This document shows, piece after piece, positions 8,633 to 20,145 of a stretch of DNA of 64,000 nt (position 1 is its first letter; each line of letters opens with the position of its first letter). The notes under the pieces are model-generated. The model ran no database searches and had not been told where the DNA came from. It saw nothing but the letters and a program-made list of their open reading frames with translations. The translations under genes were made by a program, and so were the position numbers. Origin of the DNA: Blastococcus sp. CCUG 61487 (GTDB lineage Bacteria; Actinomycetota; Actinomycetes; Mycobacteriales; Geodermatophilaceae). The stretch is taken from assembly GCF_005222955.1 (NCBI RefSeq), contig NZ_LWUA01000157.1, positions 26,782 to 90,781 on the forward strand, in the 5' to 3' direction.

Positions 8633-8820
8633 GCTGCCCGACCGCCGGCGCGGACGGCAGTCCACAGAATGCGGTCAACCCACCCGCGAAGCAGGCGGCT
8701 GACGGCAAAGTGGCTCCCGTGATCAGCGCGCCGGTGATGAAGCGCCGCCTCCGCAGGCCGCGGCCGGGGATCGAGGAGATGGAGGTGGTCGGTGATGGCG
8801 TCGATCGCGAGGAGACCTGA
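8629..8820 (+). CDS. Possible small protein between xis and int
   Basis: A 63-residue frame starts with an ATG that overlaps the xis stop (ATGA) and ends inside the integrase start. The overlap at both ends suggests translational coupling. The sequence is Pro- and Arg-rich with no recognised domain, and it may be chance coding in a G+C-rich region. Confidence 0.3.
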   Translation: MSCPTAGADGSPQNAVNPPAKQAADGKVAPVISAPVMKRRLRRPRPGIEEMEVVGDGVDREET

Positions 8821-10009
8821 CGGCACGTACCGGCCGCGGTACCGCGACGAACACGGCAAGGAGCACGCCCGCCACTTCAAGCGCAAGGTCGACGCTCAGC
8901 GATGGCTCGACGAGGTCACCGCGGCCGTGCAGACGGGCACCTACGTCGACCCCAAGCGGGCCAGGACGACCGTGGGAGAGCTGGCGCCCGTCTGGCTCGC
9001 CGGGAAGATCAACCTCAAGCCCACCAGTCGGGCCCGCTACGCCGACGTCCTCAAGACCCACGTCCTGCCGCGCTGGGGGAACGTCGCGCTGATCCGGGTG
9101 ACCCACGGCGACGTGCAGGCCTGGCTGTCCGAGCTCTCCGACCGGGGGCTGGCCGGGGCCTCGGTCCGCAAGGCGCAGGGCGTCCTGTCCGGCATCCTCG
9201 GCCTCGCGGTGCGCGACCGGCGCCTGGCCGTCAACCCCGCGCTCGGCGTCGCCCTGCCCCCGCTGCAGGAAAAGCGCCGCCGGTACCTGACCGCCGAGCA
9301 GCTCGAGGCACTCGCCGACGCCGCCGGGCCCGGCCGGGTCGCCGTGCTGGTGCTCGGCTACTGCGGGCTGCGCTGGTCGGAGCTGGCGGCGCTGCGGGTG
9401 CGGCACTTCGACCTGCTGCGCCGGCGTGTACTCGTTGAGGAGGCGGTCACCGAGGTCGACGGCTCCCGCCTGGTGTGGGGAACCCCCAAGAGCCACGGCC
9501 GCCGCTCGGTGCCGCTACCGCGTTTCCTCGTCGACGAACTCGCCAGGACGGTGGTGACCCGCCCCGCCGGCGAGCTGGCCTTCCCCTCGCCGCAGGGGGC
9601 GGTGCTGCGCAACCGCAACGCCCGGTCCGCCTGGTTCGACAATGCGGCTCGGGCCATCGGAGAGCCCGGGCTCACGCCGCACGAACTCCGGCACACCGCG
9701 GCCTCGCTGGCGATCAAGGCGGGCGCCAACGTCAAGGCGGTGCAGCGGATGCTCGGGCACGCCTCGGCGGCCATGACCCTGGACCGCTACGCCGACCTGT
9801 TCGACGACGACCTGGACGACGTGGCCGACCGGCTGGACGCCCTGCGGGCCGCATCCCGCGGACGAGTTGCGGACTTTTTGCGGACTGAGACCCCGTCGGA
9901 GGGCTTCCCGGAACCCCCGACGGAGGGGAATCCGCAGGTCACAGGAGTGGAGACGAGGGGAATCGAACCCCTAACCCCCGCCTTGCAAAGGCGGTGCTCT
10001 GCCAATTGA
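8792..10009 (+). CDS. Tyrosine-type site-specific integrase
   Basis: The 405-residue recombinase inserts the element at tRNA-Ala. It has an N-terminal arm-binding domain (RPDGTYRPRYRDEHGKEHARHF), a core-binding SAM-like domain (about 60-150) and a C-terminal catalytic domain. Catalytic residues are visible: R194 in GLRWSEL, H297 and R300 in HELRHT, H323 in LGH, and nucleophile Y333 in LDRYADLF. GTG 8792 and ATG 8795 both follow GGAGG at 8781. The last 20 codons are read from the opposite strand of the tRNA-Ala gene, so the C-terminal tail ETRGIEPLTPALQRRCSAN depends on integration. In the excised circle the tail would be different past the shared att core. Confidence 0.95.
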   Translation: MMASIARRPDGTYRPRYRDEHGKEHARHFKRKVDAQRWLDEVTAAVQTGTYVDPKRARTTVGELAPVWLAGKINLKPTSRARYADVLKTHVLPRWGNVALIRVTHGDVQAWLSELSDRGLAGASVRKAQGVLSGILGLAVRDRRLAVNPALGVALPPLQEKRRRYLTAEQLEALADAAGPGRVAVLVLGYCGLRWSELAALRVRHFDLLRRRVLVEEAVTEVDGSRLVWGTPKSHGRRSVPLPRFLVDELARTVVTRPAGELAFPSPQGAVLRNRNARSAWFDNAARAIGEPGLTPHELRHTAASLAIKAGANVKAVQRMLGHASAAMTLDRYADLFDDDLDDVADRLDALRAASRGRVADFLRTETPSEGFPEPPTEGNPQVTGVETRGIEPLTPALQRRCSAN

Positions 10010-10020
10010 GCTACGTCCCC
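9948..10020 (-). tRNA. tRNA-Ala (TGC), integration site
   Basis: The minus strand folds as a complete 73-base tRNA: acceptor GGGGACG pairing with CGTCTCC plus discriminator A, D arm GCTC/GAGC, anticodon stem CCGCC with loop TTTGCAA giving anticodon TGC, and a T arm AGGGG TTCGATT CCCCT. The terminal CCA is not encoded. The 3' end abuts the mobile element and its complement encodes the tail of the integrase, so the attachment core lies within this gene. Confidence 0.97.
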
Positions 10021-10045
10021 GGCGAGGCCGGAGCCCCGGGGTGGA

Positions 10046-10192
10046 TCAGCGTGCGGTGGGAGTGCTGACGGCGTCGGGACCGCTGGTCGCCTCGCGCCAC
10101 AGGTCGGCGCCCTCCGCCTTGCCGGCCGAGCGCTTGCGGACCGCCACGAAGGCACCGGCTGCCAACGCCACCAGCGCGACCTTCTTCAGCAA
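10046..10192 (-). CDS. DLW-39 family small membrane protein
   Basis: From TTG 10192 the product is 48 residues: a short hydrophobic segment (LKKVALVALAAGAFVAV), a basic patch RKRSAGK and the conserved ADLWREAT motif that names the actinobacterial DLW-39 family. The TTG is chosen because AGGAGG stands eight bases upstream; longer frames to 10297 run into the tRNA-Ile. It lies between tRNA-Ala and tRNA-Ile near gyrA, where this family is typically found. Its function is unknown. Confidence 0.8.
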   Translation of the reverse strand: MLKKVALVALAAGAFVAVRKRSAGKAEGADLWREATSGPDAVSTPTAR

Positions 10193-10264
10193 GCCGATGA
10201 CCTCCTCGGACGCTCGGTGCAACCCCTCCGCACGGGATACCGCGCCGAGATCCGGGCACACGGG

Positions 10265-10338
10265 TGGGCCTGGGAGGACTTGAACCTCCGGCCTCATCCT
10301 TATCAGGGATGCGCTCTAACCGCCTGAGCTACAGGCCC
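10265..10338 (-). tRNA. tRNA-Ile (GAT)
   Basis: The minus strand gives a 74-base tRNA: acceptor GGGCCTG/CAGGCCC plus discriminator A, a D arm GCTCAGGCGGTTAGAGC, anticodon stem CATCC with loop CTGATAA (anticodon GAT), and T arm GGAGG TTCAAGT CCTCC. tRNA-Ile and tRNA-Ala next to gyrA is the usual actinobacterial arrangement. Confidence 0.97.
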
Positions 10339-10372
10339 GTGAACCGGGGGCAACTCTACCTGCCCGGTTTCG

Positions 10373-10419
10373 ACCCTCTGCAGGGCCCCGCCACGGGCCT
10401 GCGAGCGGGTCCTCCGTCA
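10373..10419 (-). repeat. Intergenic repeat family A, shortened copy after the DUF3566 gene
   Basis: In the sense of the upstream gene it begins at the stop codon and reads TGA, CGG, AGGACC, then a GGCGGGGCCCTG segment shared with the other copies (13704, 19124, 22805, 50341). The central CTCGC-GCTCGG part is largely missing. It may act as terminator for the DUF3566 gene. Confidence 0.55.
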
Positions 10420-11085
10420 GTCGCGCTCGGAGAGGATGACCTCCAGGCCACCGACCAGGTCCGAGCACATGTTGTAGATGAACGTGCCCACGGTGCACAG
10501 CGCGGTGAGCAGCACGATGTTGATCGCCCCGATGACCGCGGCGCCGCCGAACACCACACCCGGCGTCAGCACGTCGCTGCCGCCGCCGTCCTCGCCGTCG
10601 GTGCCGAGCTGGCCGAAGAGCTCGTTCAGGGTGTCGAAGACGCCGAGCGCGTTGAGCACGCCGTAGAGCACGCCGACGGCGACCATCCAGATGAAGAACA
10701 GCGCGATCGACAGGACCAGCGAGATCTTCAGCGCCGACCAGGTGTCGATGTGCCGCAGCTGCAGGCGGGCCCGCCGCGGGCCGCGCCCGGCGGTGCGACC
10801 CCGGCCCTTCGTGGACCCGGCCGGAGGTGCGGCCGTGGGGGAGCCGGCGGCGGGAGTGCCGGCGGCTGCGGGGGTGCCAGGCGCTGCACCGGTCGCGGCA
10901 CCGCCGTCCGCGGCCTGACCGGCGGCCCGCTGGGCGCCGGTGGCCGGGATCGTCTGGGTCCCGGTCGACGGAGCCTGCTGCGGCTTCCCGGAGCCGGCGG
11001 GCTTCCCGGAGCCGGCGGGCTTTCCCGTGGGAGCGTCTCCGCTCGGGGACCCGGTGCGCACCGAACCCTGCGGCCGGTCGCTCAT
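10417..11085 (-). CDS. DUF3566 transmembrane protein
   Basis: The 222-residue protein has a long disordered Gly/Pro/Ala-rich N-terminus (about 1-105) with a duplicated KPAGSG repeat, then the DUF3566 domain: RHIDTWSALKISLVLSIALFFIWMVAV first helix, and a second membrane helix (GGAAVIGAINIVLLTALCTVGTFIYN) ending in DLVGGLEVIL. The DUF3566 gene next to gyrA is conserved in Actinobacteria; function is unknown, a cell-envelope role is likely. It lies 103 bases downstream of gyrA on the same strand, possibly one transcript. Confidence 0.92.
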   Translation of the reverse strand: MSDRPQGSVRTGSPSGDAPTGKPAGSGKPAGSGKPQQAPSTGTQTIPATGAQRAAGQAADGGAATGAAPGTPAAAGTPAAGSPTAAPPAGSTKGRGRTAGRGPRRARLQLRHIDTWSALKISLVLSIALFFIWMVAVGVLYGVLNALGVFDTLNELFGQLGTDGEDGGGSDVLTPGVVFGGAAVIGAINIVLLTALCTVGTFIYNMCSDLVGGLEVILSERD

Positions 11086-11188
11086 GCCAGTCTCCCGTTC
11101 GCCTGCGGCACGGACCGCTCCTTCGGGACCGGAGCCCGGGTCGCGCTGGTGCGCGCCCGGGCCCGATCGGTGGTGATCAGCTGCCAGC

Positions 11189-13657
11189 CTAGGCCGACGG
11201 CTCGTCGTTGTCCGTCGTACGCGCGATCGCCACGATCGACACGTCCTCGGGCAAGTTCATGAGCTTGACGCCCATCGTCGCGCGATCCTTGTTGTGCCGC
11301 ACCCCGTTGACCGGCGTCCGGATGACGCCGCCCCCGGAGGTGATGGCGTACAGCTCGTCCCCGAGCGTGACGGCGAGTGCTCCCACCAGGGCGCCCTTGC
11401 GCGCCTTCGGGTCAGCGGTGAGCACACCCTTGCCGCCCCGGCCCTGGTTCGGGTAGTTCTCGATCCCGGTGCGCTTGGCGTAGCCGCGCTCGGTCGCCAC
11501 GAGGACGTCGACGCCGTCCTGGACGACGATCATCGACAGCAGCCGGTCGTCCTCGCCCAGCGAGATGCCCCGGACGCCCTCGGTGGCACGGCCCATCGGC
11601 CGCAGCGCGGTGTCGTCGGCCGTGAACCTGATGGACATCGCCTTGCGGGTGACCAGCAGCAGGTCGGACTGGTCGTCGATCAGCGCGGCACCGACGAGCT
11701 CGTCACCCTCGCGCAGGTTGATCGCGATGACGCCGCCCTGGCGGGGGGAGTCGAAGTCGGTCAGCCGAGTCTTCTTCACCTGCCCGCGGGCGGTGGCGAG
11801 GACCAGGTACGGAGCGACCGTGTAGTCCTTGATCTGCATGACCTGGGCGATCTTCTCGTCCGGCTGGAACGCGAGGATGTTCGCCACGTGCTGGCCGCGG
11901 GCCGTCCGATTGGCCTCCGGCAGCTCGTAGGCCTTCGACCGGTAGACCCGGCCCTTGTTCGTGAAGAAGAGGATCCAGTCGTGGGTGGAGCCCACGAAGA
12001 AGTGGTCGACGATGTCGTCCTGCTTGAGCTGAGCCCCCATCACGCCCTTGCCGCCGCGGCGCTGCGACCGGTAGAGGTCGCTCTTCGTCCGCTTGGCGTA
12101 CCCGGTGCGGGTGATGGTGACGACGACCTCCTCCTCCGCGATGAGGTCCTCCATCGACACGTCGCCCTCGTTCGCCACGAACTGGGTGCGCCGGTCGTCG
12201 CCGTACTTGTCCACGATCTCGGCCAGCTCGTCGCGGACGATCTGCCGCTGCCGCTCGGGCGAGTCGAGGATCGCCTGCAGGTCGGCGATCCGGGCCTCGA
12301 TCTCGGCCAGCTCGTCGAGGATCCGCTGCCGCTCGAGGGCGGCCAGCCGGCGCAGCTGCAGGTCGAGGATCGCGACGGCCTGGATCTCGTCGATGTCGAG
12401 GAGCTCCATGAGGCCCGAGCGGGCCTCCTCCGCCGACGGGCTGCGGCGGATGAGCGCGATGACCTCGTCGAGGTGGTCGAGGGCCTTGGCGTAGCCGCGC
12501 AGGATGTGCGCGCGCTCTTCGGCCTTGCGCAGCCGGAACCGGGTCCGGCGCTGGATGACCTCGATCTGGTGGTCGACCCAGTTCCGCACCAGCTCGTCCA
12601 GCCGCAGCGTGCGGGGCACGCCGTCGACGATCGAGAGCATGTTGCAGCCGAAGGAGGTCTGCAGCTGGGTGTGCTTGTAGAGGTTGTTCAGCACCACCTT
12701 GGCGACGGCGTCGCGGCGCAGGGTGATGACCAGCCGGCGCCCGACGCGGTCGCTGGACTCGTCGTCGATGCCGGTGATGCCCTGCAGCCGGCCGTCCTTG
12801 ACCAGCTCGGCGATGTTCTCGGCCAGGTTGTCCGGGTTGACCTGGTAGGGCAGCTCGGTGACGACCAGCTGGACGCGCCCCTTGGCGTCCTCCTCCACGG
12901 TGACGACGGCGCGCATGCGGACCGAGCCGCGGCCGGTGCGATAGGCGTCCTCGATGCCCTCCCGGCCGACGATGAGGCCGTGGGTGGGGAAGTCCGGGCC
13001 CTTGATCCGCTCCATGCACGCGGTGAGGGCCTCCTCGGCCTCCGCGTCCGGGTGGTCGAGGATCCAGTAGGCCGCCTCGGCGACCTCGCGCAGGTTGTGC
13101 GGCGGCATGTTGGTGGCCATGCCGACCGCGATGCCGGAGGAGCCGTTGATCAGCAGGTTCGGGATGCGCGCCGGCAGGACGACGGGCTCCTGGGTGCGGC
13201 CGTCGTAGTTGCCCTGGAAGTCGACGGTCTCCTCGTCGATGCCGGCCAGCATCTCCATGGCCAGCGGGGTGAGCCGGCACTCGGTGTACCGCATGGCGGC
13301 GGCCGGGTCGTTGCCCGGTGACCCGAAGTTGCCCTGCCCGTCGATGAGCGGATAGCGCATGGACCAGGGCTGGGCGAGCCGCACGAGGGCGTCGTAGATC
13401 GCCGAGTCGCCGTGCGGGTGGTAGTTGCCCATGACCTCGGCGACCGGGCGGGCGCACTTCACGTACCCGCGGTCGGGACGGAAGCCCTGGTCGTACATGG
13501 CGAACAGGACCCGCCGGTGCACCGGCTTGAGGCCGTCGCGCACCTCGGGCAGCGCGCGCCCGACGATCACGCTCATCGCGTAGTCGATGTAGCTGCGCTG
13601 CATCTCCTGCTGGAGGTCGACCGGTTCGATCCGGTCGCGCGCGGGTGTCTCGGTCAC
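11189..13657 (-). CDS. gyrA: DNA gyrase subunit A
   Basis: The 822-residue protein is the DNA breakage-reunion subunit of gyrase, which introduces negative supercoils with GyrB. It shows the winged-helix/tower core with the catalytic tyrosine in [11 protein letters not shown], the quinolone-determining segment [17 protein letters not shown] with Ser and Asp at the two resistance positions (drug-sensitive type), and the C-terminal beta-pinwheel with GyrA box QRRGGKG. Length is usual for Actinobacteria. It follows gyrB on the same strand after about 100 bases, which contain a family A repeat. Confidence 0.98.
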   Translation of the reverse strand: MTETPARDRIEPVDLQQEMQRSYIDYAMSVIVGRALPEVRDGLKPVHRRVLFAMYDQGFRPDRGYVKCARPVAEVMGNYHPHGDSAIYDALVRLAQPWSMRYPLIDGQGNFGSPGNDPAAAMRYTECRLTPLAMEMLAGIDEETVDFQGNYDGRTQEPVVLPARIPNLLINGSSGIAVGMATNMPPHNLREVAEAAYWILDHPDAEAEEALTACMERIKGPDFPTHGLIVGREGIEDAYRTGRGSVRMRAVVTVEEDAKGRVQLVVTELPYQVNPDNLAENIAELVKDGRLQGITGIDDESSDRVGRRLVITLRRDAVAKVVLNNLYKHTQLQTSFGCNMLSIVDGVPRTLRLDELVRNWVDHQIEVIQRRTRFRLRKAEERAHILRGYAKALDHLDEVIALIRRSPSAEEARSGLMELLDIDEIQAVAILDLQLRRLAALERQRILDELAEIEARIADLQAILDSPERQRQIVRDELAEIVDKYGDDRRTQFVANEGDVSMEDLIAEEEVVVTITRTGYAKRTKSDLYRSQRRGGKGVMGAQLKQDDIVDHFFVGSTHDWILFFTNKGRVYRSKAYELPEANRTARGQHVANILAFQPDEKIAQVMQIKDYTVAPYLVLATARGQVKKTRLTDFDSPRQGGVIAINLREGDELVGAALIDDQSDLLLVTRKAMSIRFTADDTALRPMGRATEGVRGISLGEDDRLLSMIVVQDGVDVLVATERGYAKRTGIENYPNQGRGGKGVLTADPKARKGALVGALAVTLGDELYAITSGGGVIRTPVNGVRHNKDRATMGVKLMNLPEDVSIVAIARTTDNDEPSA

Positions 13658-13703
13658 GGTGTCAGATCCTCATAACTCGAGCGGAAGTGCGAAGTCTTGG
13701 CGG

Positions 13704-13759
13704 CGGCCCCGCCCAGGGCCCCGCCCTGAGCGTGCGAAGGGCGGGGAGGACGGGGTCCT

Positions 13760-13762
<3 letters not shown>
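13704..13762 (-). repeat. Intergenic repeat family A copy after gyrB
   Basis: Read in the direction of gyrB it starts with the stop codon: TGA, AGGACCCCGTCC, CCCCGCCCT, loop TCGCACGCTC, AGGGCGGGG, CCCTG. The nine-base stem CCCCGCCCT/AGGGCGGGG is perfect. It probably weakens transcription between gyrB and gyrA or serves as an RNA-stabilising structure. Confidence 0.7.
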
Positions 13763-16057
<2,295 letters not shown>

Positions 16058-17503
16058 CTACCGGGCGCGTGAGCGGCCCTCCGGCCGGGGGCCGCGCGGG
16101 CGCTCGCCGCTGAGCGCGTCCGGGTCGCGGGGCGGCCGGTCGGCCGCACCCCGTCGGTGCAGCAGCACCGTGACCGCCCACAGCACGACGCCGATGACGA
16201 GCAGGATCCCGGCGATCCGGTACTCCTCTGCCGGCCGACCGGCCCGGGGCGTGGCGAGGAATCCGCACGCGAGCGCGCCGATCACCGGGAGCGCCGTCGG
16301 GGTGCGGAAGTGGTCGCCGTCGCCCGGGTCGCGGCGCAGCACGAGGACGGCGACGTTCACCACGGTGAACACCAGGAGCAACAGCAGCGCCGTCGTCCCG
16401 CCGAGCGCCGGCACCGCGCCGACGAAGGTGATCAGGCCGAAGGCGAGCGCGGTGGTGAACAGGATGGCGGTGGTGGGGGTGCGGCGGGACCGGTGGACCC
16501 GGCCGAGCAGCGGGGGCAGCACGCCTTCCCGGCCGAGCCCGTAGACCAGCCGGCTGGCCATCAGCATGTTGATCAGCGCGGTGTTGGCGACGGCGAACAT
16601 GGTGATGGCACCGAACAGGCCGAGCGGGAAGCCCGGCGCACCGGCCTCGACCACCTGCAGCAGCGGCGTCTCGCCCTCGCTGAGCCGGTCGGCCGGGACG
16701 AGGGCGATCGCCGAGATGGACACCAGGACGTAGATGACCCCGGTGAGCCCCAGCCCGAGCAGCAGGATCTTCGGGAACGTGCGCCGCGGGTCCTTGGTCT
16801 CCTCGGCCATGTTGACCGAGTCCTCGAAGCCGACCATCGCGAAGAACGCCAGCCCGGTCGCGGCGATCACACCGCTGAGGGCCGAGCGCTCTCCGGTGTC
16901 GAACTCGACCACCCGGGAGAAGTCGCCCTCGCCGATCCCGAGCGCCCAGGCGCCGATCGCGATGATGATCAGCAGCCCGCTGAGCTCGACGCAGGTCAGC
17001 ACGACGTTGGCCTTGACGCTCTCCCCGACGCCGCGGTGGTTGATCAGGCCGACCAGCGCCATGAACCCCAGGCCGATCAGCGTGATGCCGATGCCGTCGC
17101 CGAGGTCGAGGTCGAAGACCTCCGCGGCGTTGGCGCTGAAGGCCCGGGCGGCGGTGGAGGCCGAGGTGATGCCGGAGCTCATGACCGCGAACGCGACGAG
17201 GAACGTCAGGAAGTGCACGCCGAAGGCCTTGTGCGCGTAGAGCGCCGCGCCCGCCGCCTGCGGGTACTTCGTCACCAGCTCCAGGTAGCTGAGCGCCGTC
17301 ACCATCGCGACCAGGAAGGCGACCAGGAACGGCAGCCAGACGACGCCGCCCACCTCGGCGGCCACCGTCCCGGTGAGCGCGTAGATGCCGGTGCCCAGGA
17401 CGTCGCCGACGATGAACAACAGCAGCAGACCCGGACCCATGACCCGCCTCAGCGTGGGCCGGCCGTCCGGCGACTGCTCCTCGGTGGCGGCGGTGTCGGC
17501 CAT
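16058..17503 (-). CDS. APC-family amino acid permease
   Basis: The 481-residue protein has about twelve hydrophobic helices. The first helix contains the substrate-binding GDVLGTGIYALTG, and the segment GFEDSVNMAEETKDPRRTFPK is the signature loop of amino acid-polyamine-organocation permeases. A basic, Pro-rich tail ends the protein. It imports an amino acid or amine across the plasma membrane; the substrate cannot be told. It is an insertion between gyrB and the recF block, divergent from the SDR gene. Confidence 0.9.
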   Translation of the reverse strand: MADTAATEEQSPDGRPTLRRVMGPGLLLLFIVGDVLGTGIYALTGTVAAEVGGVVWLPFLVAFLVAMVTALSYLELVTKYPQAAGAALYAHKAFGVHFLTFLVAFAVMSSGITSASTAARAFSANAAEVFDLDLGDGIGITLIGLGFMALVGLINHRGVGESVKANVVLTCVELSGLLIIIAIGAWALGIGEGDFSRVVEFDTGERSALSGVIAATGLAFFAMVGFEDSVNMAEETKDPRRTFPKILLLGLGLTGVIYVLVSISAIALVPADRLSEGETPLLQVVEAGAPGFPLGLFGAITMFAVANTALINMLMASRLVYGLGREGVLPPLLGRVHRSRRTPTTAILFTTALAFGLITFVGAVPALGGTTALLLLLVFTVVNVAVLVLRRDPGDGDHFRTPTALPVIGALACGFLATPRAGRPAEEYRIAGILLVIGVVLWAVTVLLHRRGAADRPPRDPDALSGERPRGPRPEGRSRAR

Positions 17504-17619
17504 CGGTTCTCCTCGTCGGGCTGGTGCGTGGCGACCATCGCGGCGGGACCTGATCGTCCTGTGCCGCCTGCCTCGCAGCGAGTCGAGCGCGCGGCGCCGA
17601 TCCCGCCGACACTCGGGAC

Positions 17620-19104
17620 ATGGCGTCCGAGGGATCGAAGCTCTGCCTGGTCACCGGTGCGACCGGCTACATCGGTGGGCGACTGGTCCCCGAGCTGCTC
17701 GCCGCCGGCCACAAGGTCCGGGTCATGACCCGCTCGCCCGAGCGGATCCGCGACCACCCGTGGGCGGGGGACGTCGAGGTGGCCCGGGCCGACGCCGCCG
17801 ATGCCGAGCAGGTCGCCGCGGCCTGCGCCGGGGTCGACGTCGTCTACTACCTCATCCACGCCCTCGGGACCGGCCCGGAGTTCGAGGAGACCGATCGGCG
17901 GACCGCACGGGTCATGGCCCGGGCCGCCCGGGAGGCCGGCGTCGGCCGGCTGGTCTACCTCGGCGCGCTGGAACCGCAGGGCGAGGAGCTCTCGCCGCAC
18001 CTGCGCTCGCGCACCGAGGTCGGGGAGATCCTGCTCGCCTCGGGCGTGCCCACTGCCGTGCTGCGCGCCGCCGTCGTCCTCGGCTCGGGGTCGGCGTCGT
18101 TCGAGATGCTGCGCCACCTGACCGAGCGGCTGCCGGTCATGGTCACGCCCCGCTGGGTGCACAGCCGGATCCAGCCGATCGCCGTCCGCGACGTGCTCCG
18201 CTACCTCGTGGGGTGCGCGGAGCTCCCGGCGTCGGTGCACCGGTCCTTCGACATCGGCGGCCCCGACGTCATGAACTACGCGGAGATGATGCAGCGGTAC
18301 GCCGCGGTCGCCGACCTGCCCCGGCGGCGCATCCTGCCGGTTCCGCTGTTCACGCCGTCGCTGTCCAGCCACTGGGTCGGCCTGATCACCCCGGTCCCCG
18401 CCGGGATCGCCCGGCCGCTGGTCGAGTCGCTGCGGAACACGGTGGTCTGCGGCGAGCACGACATCGCCGAGTTCATCCCGGACCCGCCGGACGGCCTGAT
18501 CGGCTTCGACGAGGCGGTCCGCCTGGCGGTCGCGCGGGTCCGCGACTCCACGGTGGCCACGCGCTGGGCCAGTGCCTCGACCCCCGGGGCGCCGTCGGAC
18601 CCGTTGCCCACGGATCCCGACTGGGCCGGCGGCAGCCTCTACGTCGACGAGCGCACGCGGGCCACGTCGGCGGCTCCCGAGGAGGTGTGGCGCGTCGTCG
18701 AGGGGATCGGCGGTGACGCCGGCTGGTACTCCTTCCCGCTGGCCTGGCGGGTGCGCGGCTGGCTGGACCGGGCGGTCGGTGGCGTGGGGCTGCGCCGGGG
18801 GCGGCGGGACCCGCAGCGGCTGTACGTCGGGGACGCGCTGGACTTCTGGCGGGTCGAGGAGCTGGAGAAGGGCCGCCTCCTGCGGCTGCGCGCGGAGATG
18901 CGGCTGCCCGGGCTGGCCTGGCTCGAGTTCCACGTGGAACACGACGCGGCCGAGGGCGCCGGGACCGTGCTGCGGCAGCGGGCGACCTTCGCACCCCACG
19001 GGCTGGCCGGCCACCTCTACTGGTGGGCGGTGGCGGCGTTCCACGGCTTCGTGTTCGGCGGCATGGTCAAGGGCATCGCGCGGGCCGCGGAGCAGCGCGG
19101 CTGA
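17620..19104 (+). CDS. NAD(P)-binding SDR protein with C-terminal DUF2867
   Basis: The 494-residue protein joins an atypical short-chain dehydrogenase (residues 1-310; cofactor loop TGATGYIGGRL at 12-22) to a DUF2867 domain (about 345-490). The N-terminal half resembles NmrA/complex I-type atypical SDRs that reduce or sense NAD(P)H. The substrate is unknown. A parS site lies within the 3' part of the coding sequence. No clear ribosome binding site precedes the ATG. Divergent from the permease, with 116 bases between them. Confidence 0.88.
   Translation: MASEGSKLCLVTGATGYIGGRLVPELLAAGHKVRVMTRSPERIRDHPWAGDVEVARADAADAEQVAAACAGVDVVYYLIHALGTGPEFEETDRRTARVMARAAREAGVGRLVYLGALEPQGEELSPHLRSRTEVGEILLASGVPTAVLRAAVVLGSGSASFEMLRHLTERLPVMVTPRWVHSRIQPIAVRDVLRYLVGCAELPASVHRSFDIGGPDVMNYAEMMQRYAAVADLPRRRILPVPLFTPSLSSHWVGLITPVPAGIARPLVESLRNTVVCGEHDIAEFIPDPPDGLIGFDEAVRLAVARVRDSTVATRWASASTPGAPSDPLPTDPDWAGGSLYVDERTRATSAAPEEVWRVVEGIGGDAGWYSFPLAWRVRGWLDRAVGGVGLRRGRRDPQRLYVGDALDFWRVEELEKGRLLRLRAEMRLPGLAWLEFHVEHDAAEGAGTVLRQRATFAPHGLAGHLYWWAVAAFHGFVFGGMVKGIARAAEQRG
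18926..18941. promoter_or_regulatory. parS site inside the SDR gene
   Basis: AGTTCCACGTGGAACA matches the near-universal parS palindrome TGTTTCACGTGAAACA at 13 of 16 positions and keeps the GTTCCACGTGGAAC core identical to the site at 30661. It is about 12 kb from parAB, within the usual oriC-proximal range. Confidence 0.8.
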
Positions 19105-19123
19105 CGTGCCGCGGATGTGACCC

Positions 19124-19186
19124 GGCCCTCCTGCAGGGACCCGCCGCGAGCTTGCGAGTGGTGGGGGGCAGGAGGGTCCTTGCTCA
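19124..19186 (-). repeat. Intergenic repeat family A copy after the conserved unknown gene
   Basis: In the sense of the gene ending at 19184 it reads TGA, GCAAGGACC, outer arm CCCTCCTGC, CCCCCCACC, ACTCGCAAGCTCG, GGCGGGTCCCT, outer arm GCAGGAGGG. The outer arms pair perfectly although their sequence differs from those of other copies. It separates two convergent genes and probably terminates transcription. Confidence 0.75.
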
Positions 19187-20119
19187 GAAGCCGGTGGCGA
19201 GGGCGGCGACGAGCGCGGTGAGCAACCGGGTGTGGTGCTCGATCAGCTCGGGCCGGTGCCCGTCCGGTCGGATCGCGGCCAGGTAGCCGCCGGCGGTCCA
19301 GAACTCGTCGCCGTCGTCGGTACCCAGCAGCAGGCGGTGCAGGTCGGTGTCGGCGGCGAGCCGGCGCACCTGCGGGCCGTCCTCGGCCGCGAGCAGCGTC
19401 CAGCGCCGCTCGAAGTCGGCGTCGTCGGAGGGGATCTGCACCATGCCCCCGACGCCGTGCTTCCACAGCCGGGCCGGGGAGAGGCGCAGCGCCGGCGGGG
19501 TGCCCAGCAGCGGTGCGGCGGTGATCGCGTACTCCGGGACGAGGTACCGCCCGGACGCGTAGACGGCGTCGAAGGCGATCAGGTCCAGCGAGCCCCCGCG
19601 TCCGCGCAGCACGCTCGCCGGCCGGTGGTCCTTGGTCAGCCGCACCGGAGCGGACTCGATCAGCGGCTGCAGGGCGGCGTCCTCGGGCGAGCTCCCGTCC
19701 GACAGCGTCCACCCCCGCTGGAGCGCCCAGCTCTGCGCCCCGACCAGGTCCCCCTGGTAGGTGAACGCCCGTTCCATCTCGGGGTCCTTCTGCCGCCGCC
19801 CGCCGAACAGGCCACGCCGCTCCGGCCGCGGCGCCGGCTGGGGGGGTGCGCCCGGGGGCGCCCAGGCCGGGTCGACGCCGGTGCCCTGGTCGCCGCCCCG
19901 GTCCTGGGCGGGGCGGTCGGGTTCGGCCGGCGGCAGGTCCCAGCCGGCCGGCCGCCAGGTGTCCGGGTCGCTGGAGTGGTCGCCGTCGCGCGGCCGTTGC
20001 CGGCGGTCGGCGATGTTCGGCGGCTCCTCGGCCGGCTCGTCCCCGCCGAGGTGGGCCGGCTCCTGCCAGGAGCGGCCGGCGTCGTCGTCGAACCCGTCGC
20101 GGTCCCGGGGGGTGCTCAT
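19184..20119 (-). CDS. Conserved actinobacterial protein of unknown function
   Basis: The 311-residue protein begins with a disordered, Asp/Arg/Pro-rich stretch (about 1-105) and then a compact domain from ERAFTYQGDLVGAQSWALQRGWTL to the C-terminus. It has no signal peptide or membrane segment. I do not recognise the fold. The ATG follows a GGAAGG-type ribosome binding site. It is the last gene of the recF-dciA run, 26 bases after dciA, so it is likely cotranscribed with the replication operon. Confidence 0.75.
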   Translation of the reverse strand: MSTPRDRDGFDDDAGRSWQEPAHLGGDEPAEEPPNIADRRQRPRDGDHSSDPDTWRPAGWDLPPAEPDRPAQDRGGDQGTGVDPAWAPPGAPPQPAPRPERRGLFGGRRQKDPEMERAFTYQGDLVGAQSWALQRGWTLSDGSSPEDAALQPLIESAPVRLTKDHRPASVLRGRGGSLDLIAFDAVYASGRYLVPEYAITAAPLLGTPPALRLSPARLWKHGVGGMVQIPSDDADFERRWTLLAAEDGPQVRRLAADTDLHRLLLGTDDGDEFWTAGGYLAAIRPDGHRPELIEHHTRLLTALVAALATGF

Positions 20120-20145
20120 CTCTGGCCTTCCGTCGTGGTGTGCTG

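Larger units (their letters stand above)
1..9950. mobile_element. Right part of an integrative element inserted at tRNA-Ala
   Basis: Integrase, excisionase and relaxase lie next to a tRNA gene, the integrase nearest the tRNA 3' end. Cargo to the left has visibly lower G+C than the core (31 of 60 bases are G or C at 2941-3000 by my count). No copy of the tRNA 3' end was found further left, so the left border is outside the window. No type IV secretion genes are visible here, so whether it is self-transmissible or only mobilisable cannot be told. Confidence 0.8.

Noticed and set aside
1..9900. Left attachment repeat of the element
   Set aside because: I looked for a second copy of the tRNA-Ala 3' end and found none; the border is outside the window.
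11294..13321. 675-residue frame antisense to gyrA
   Set aside because: Shadow of gyrA; low complexity, no domain.
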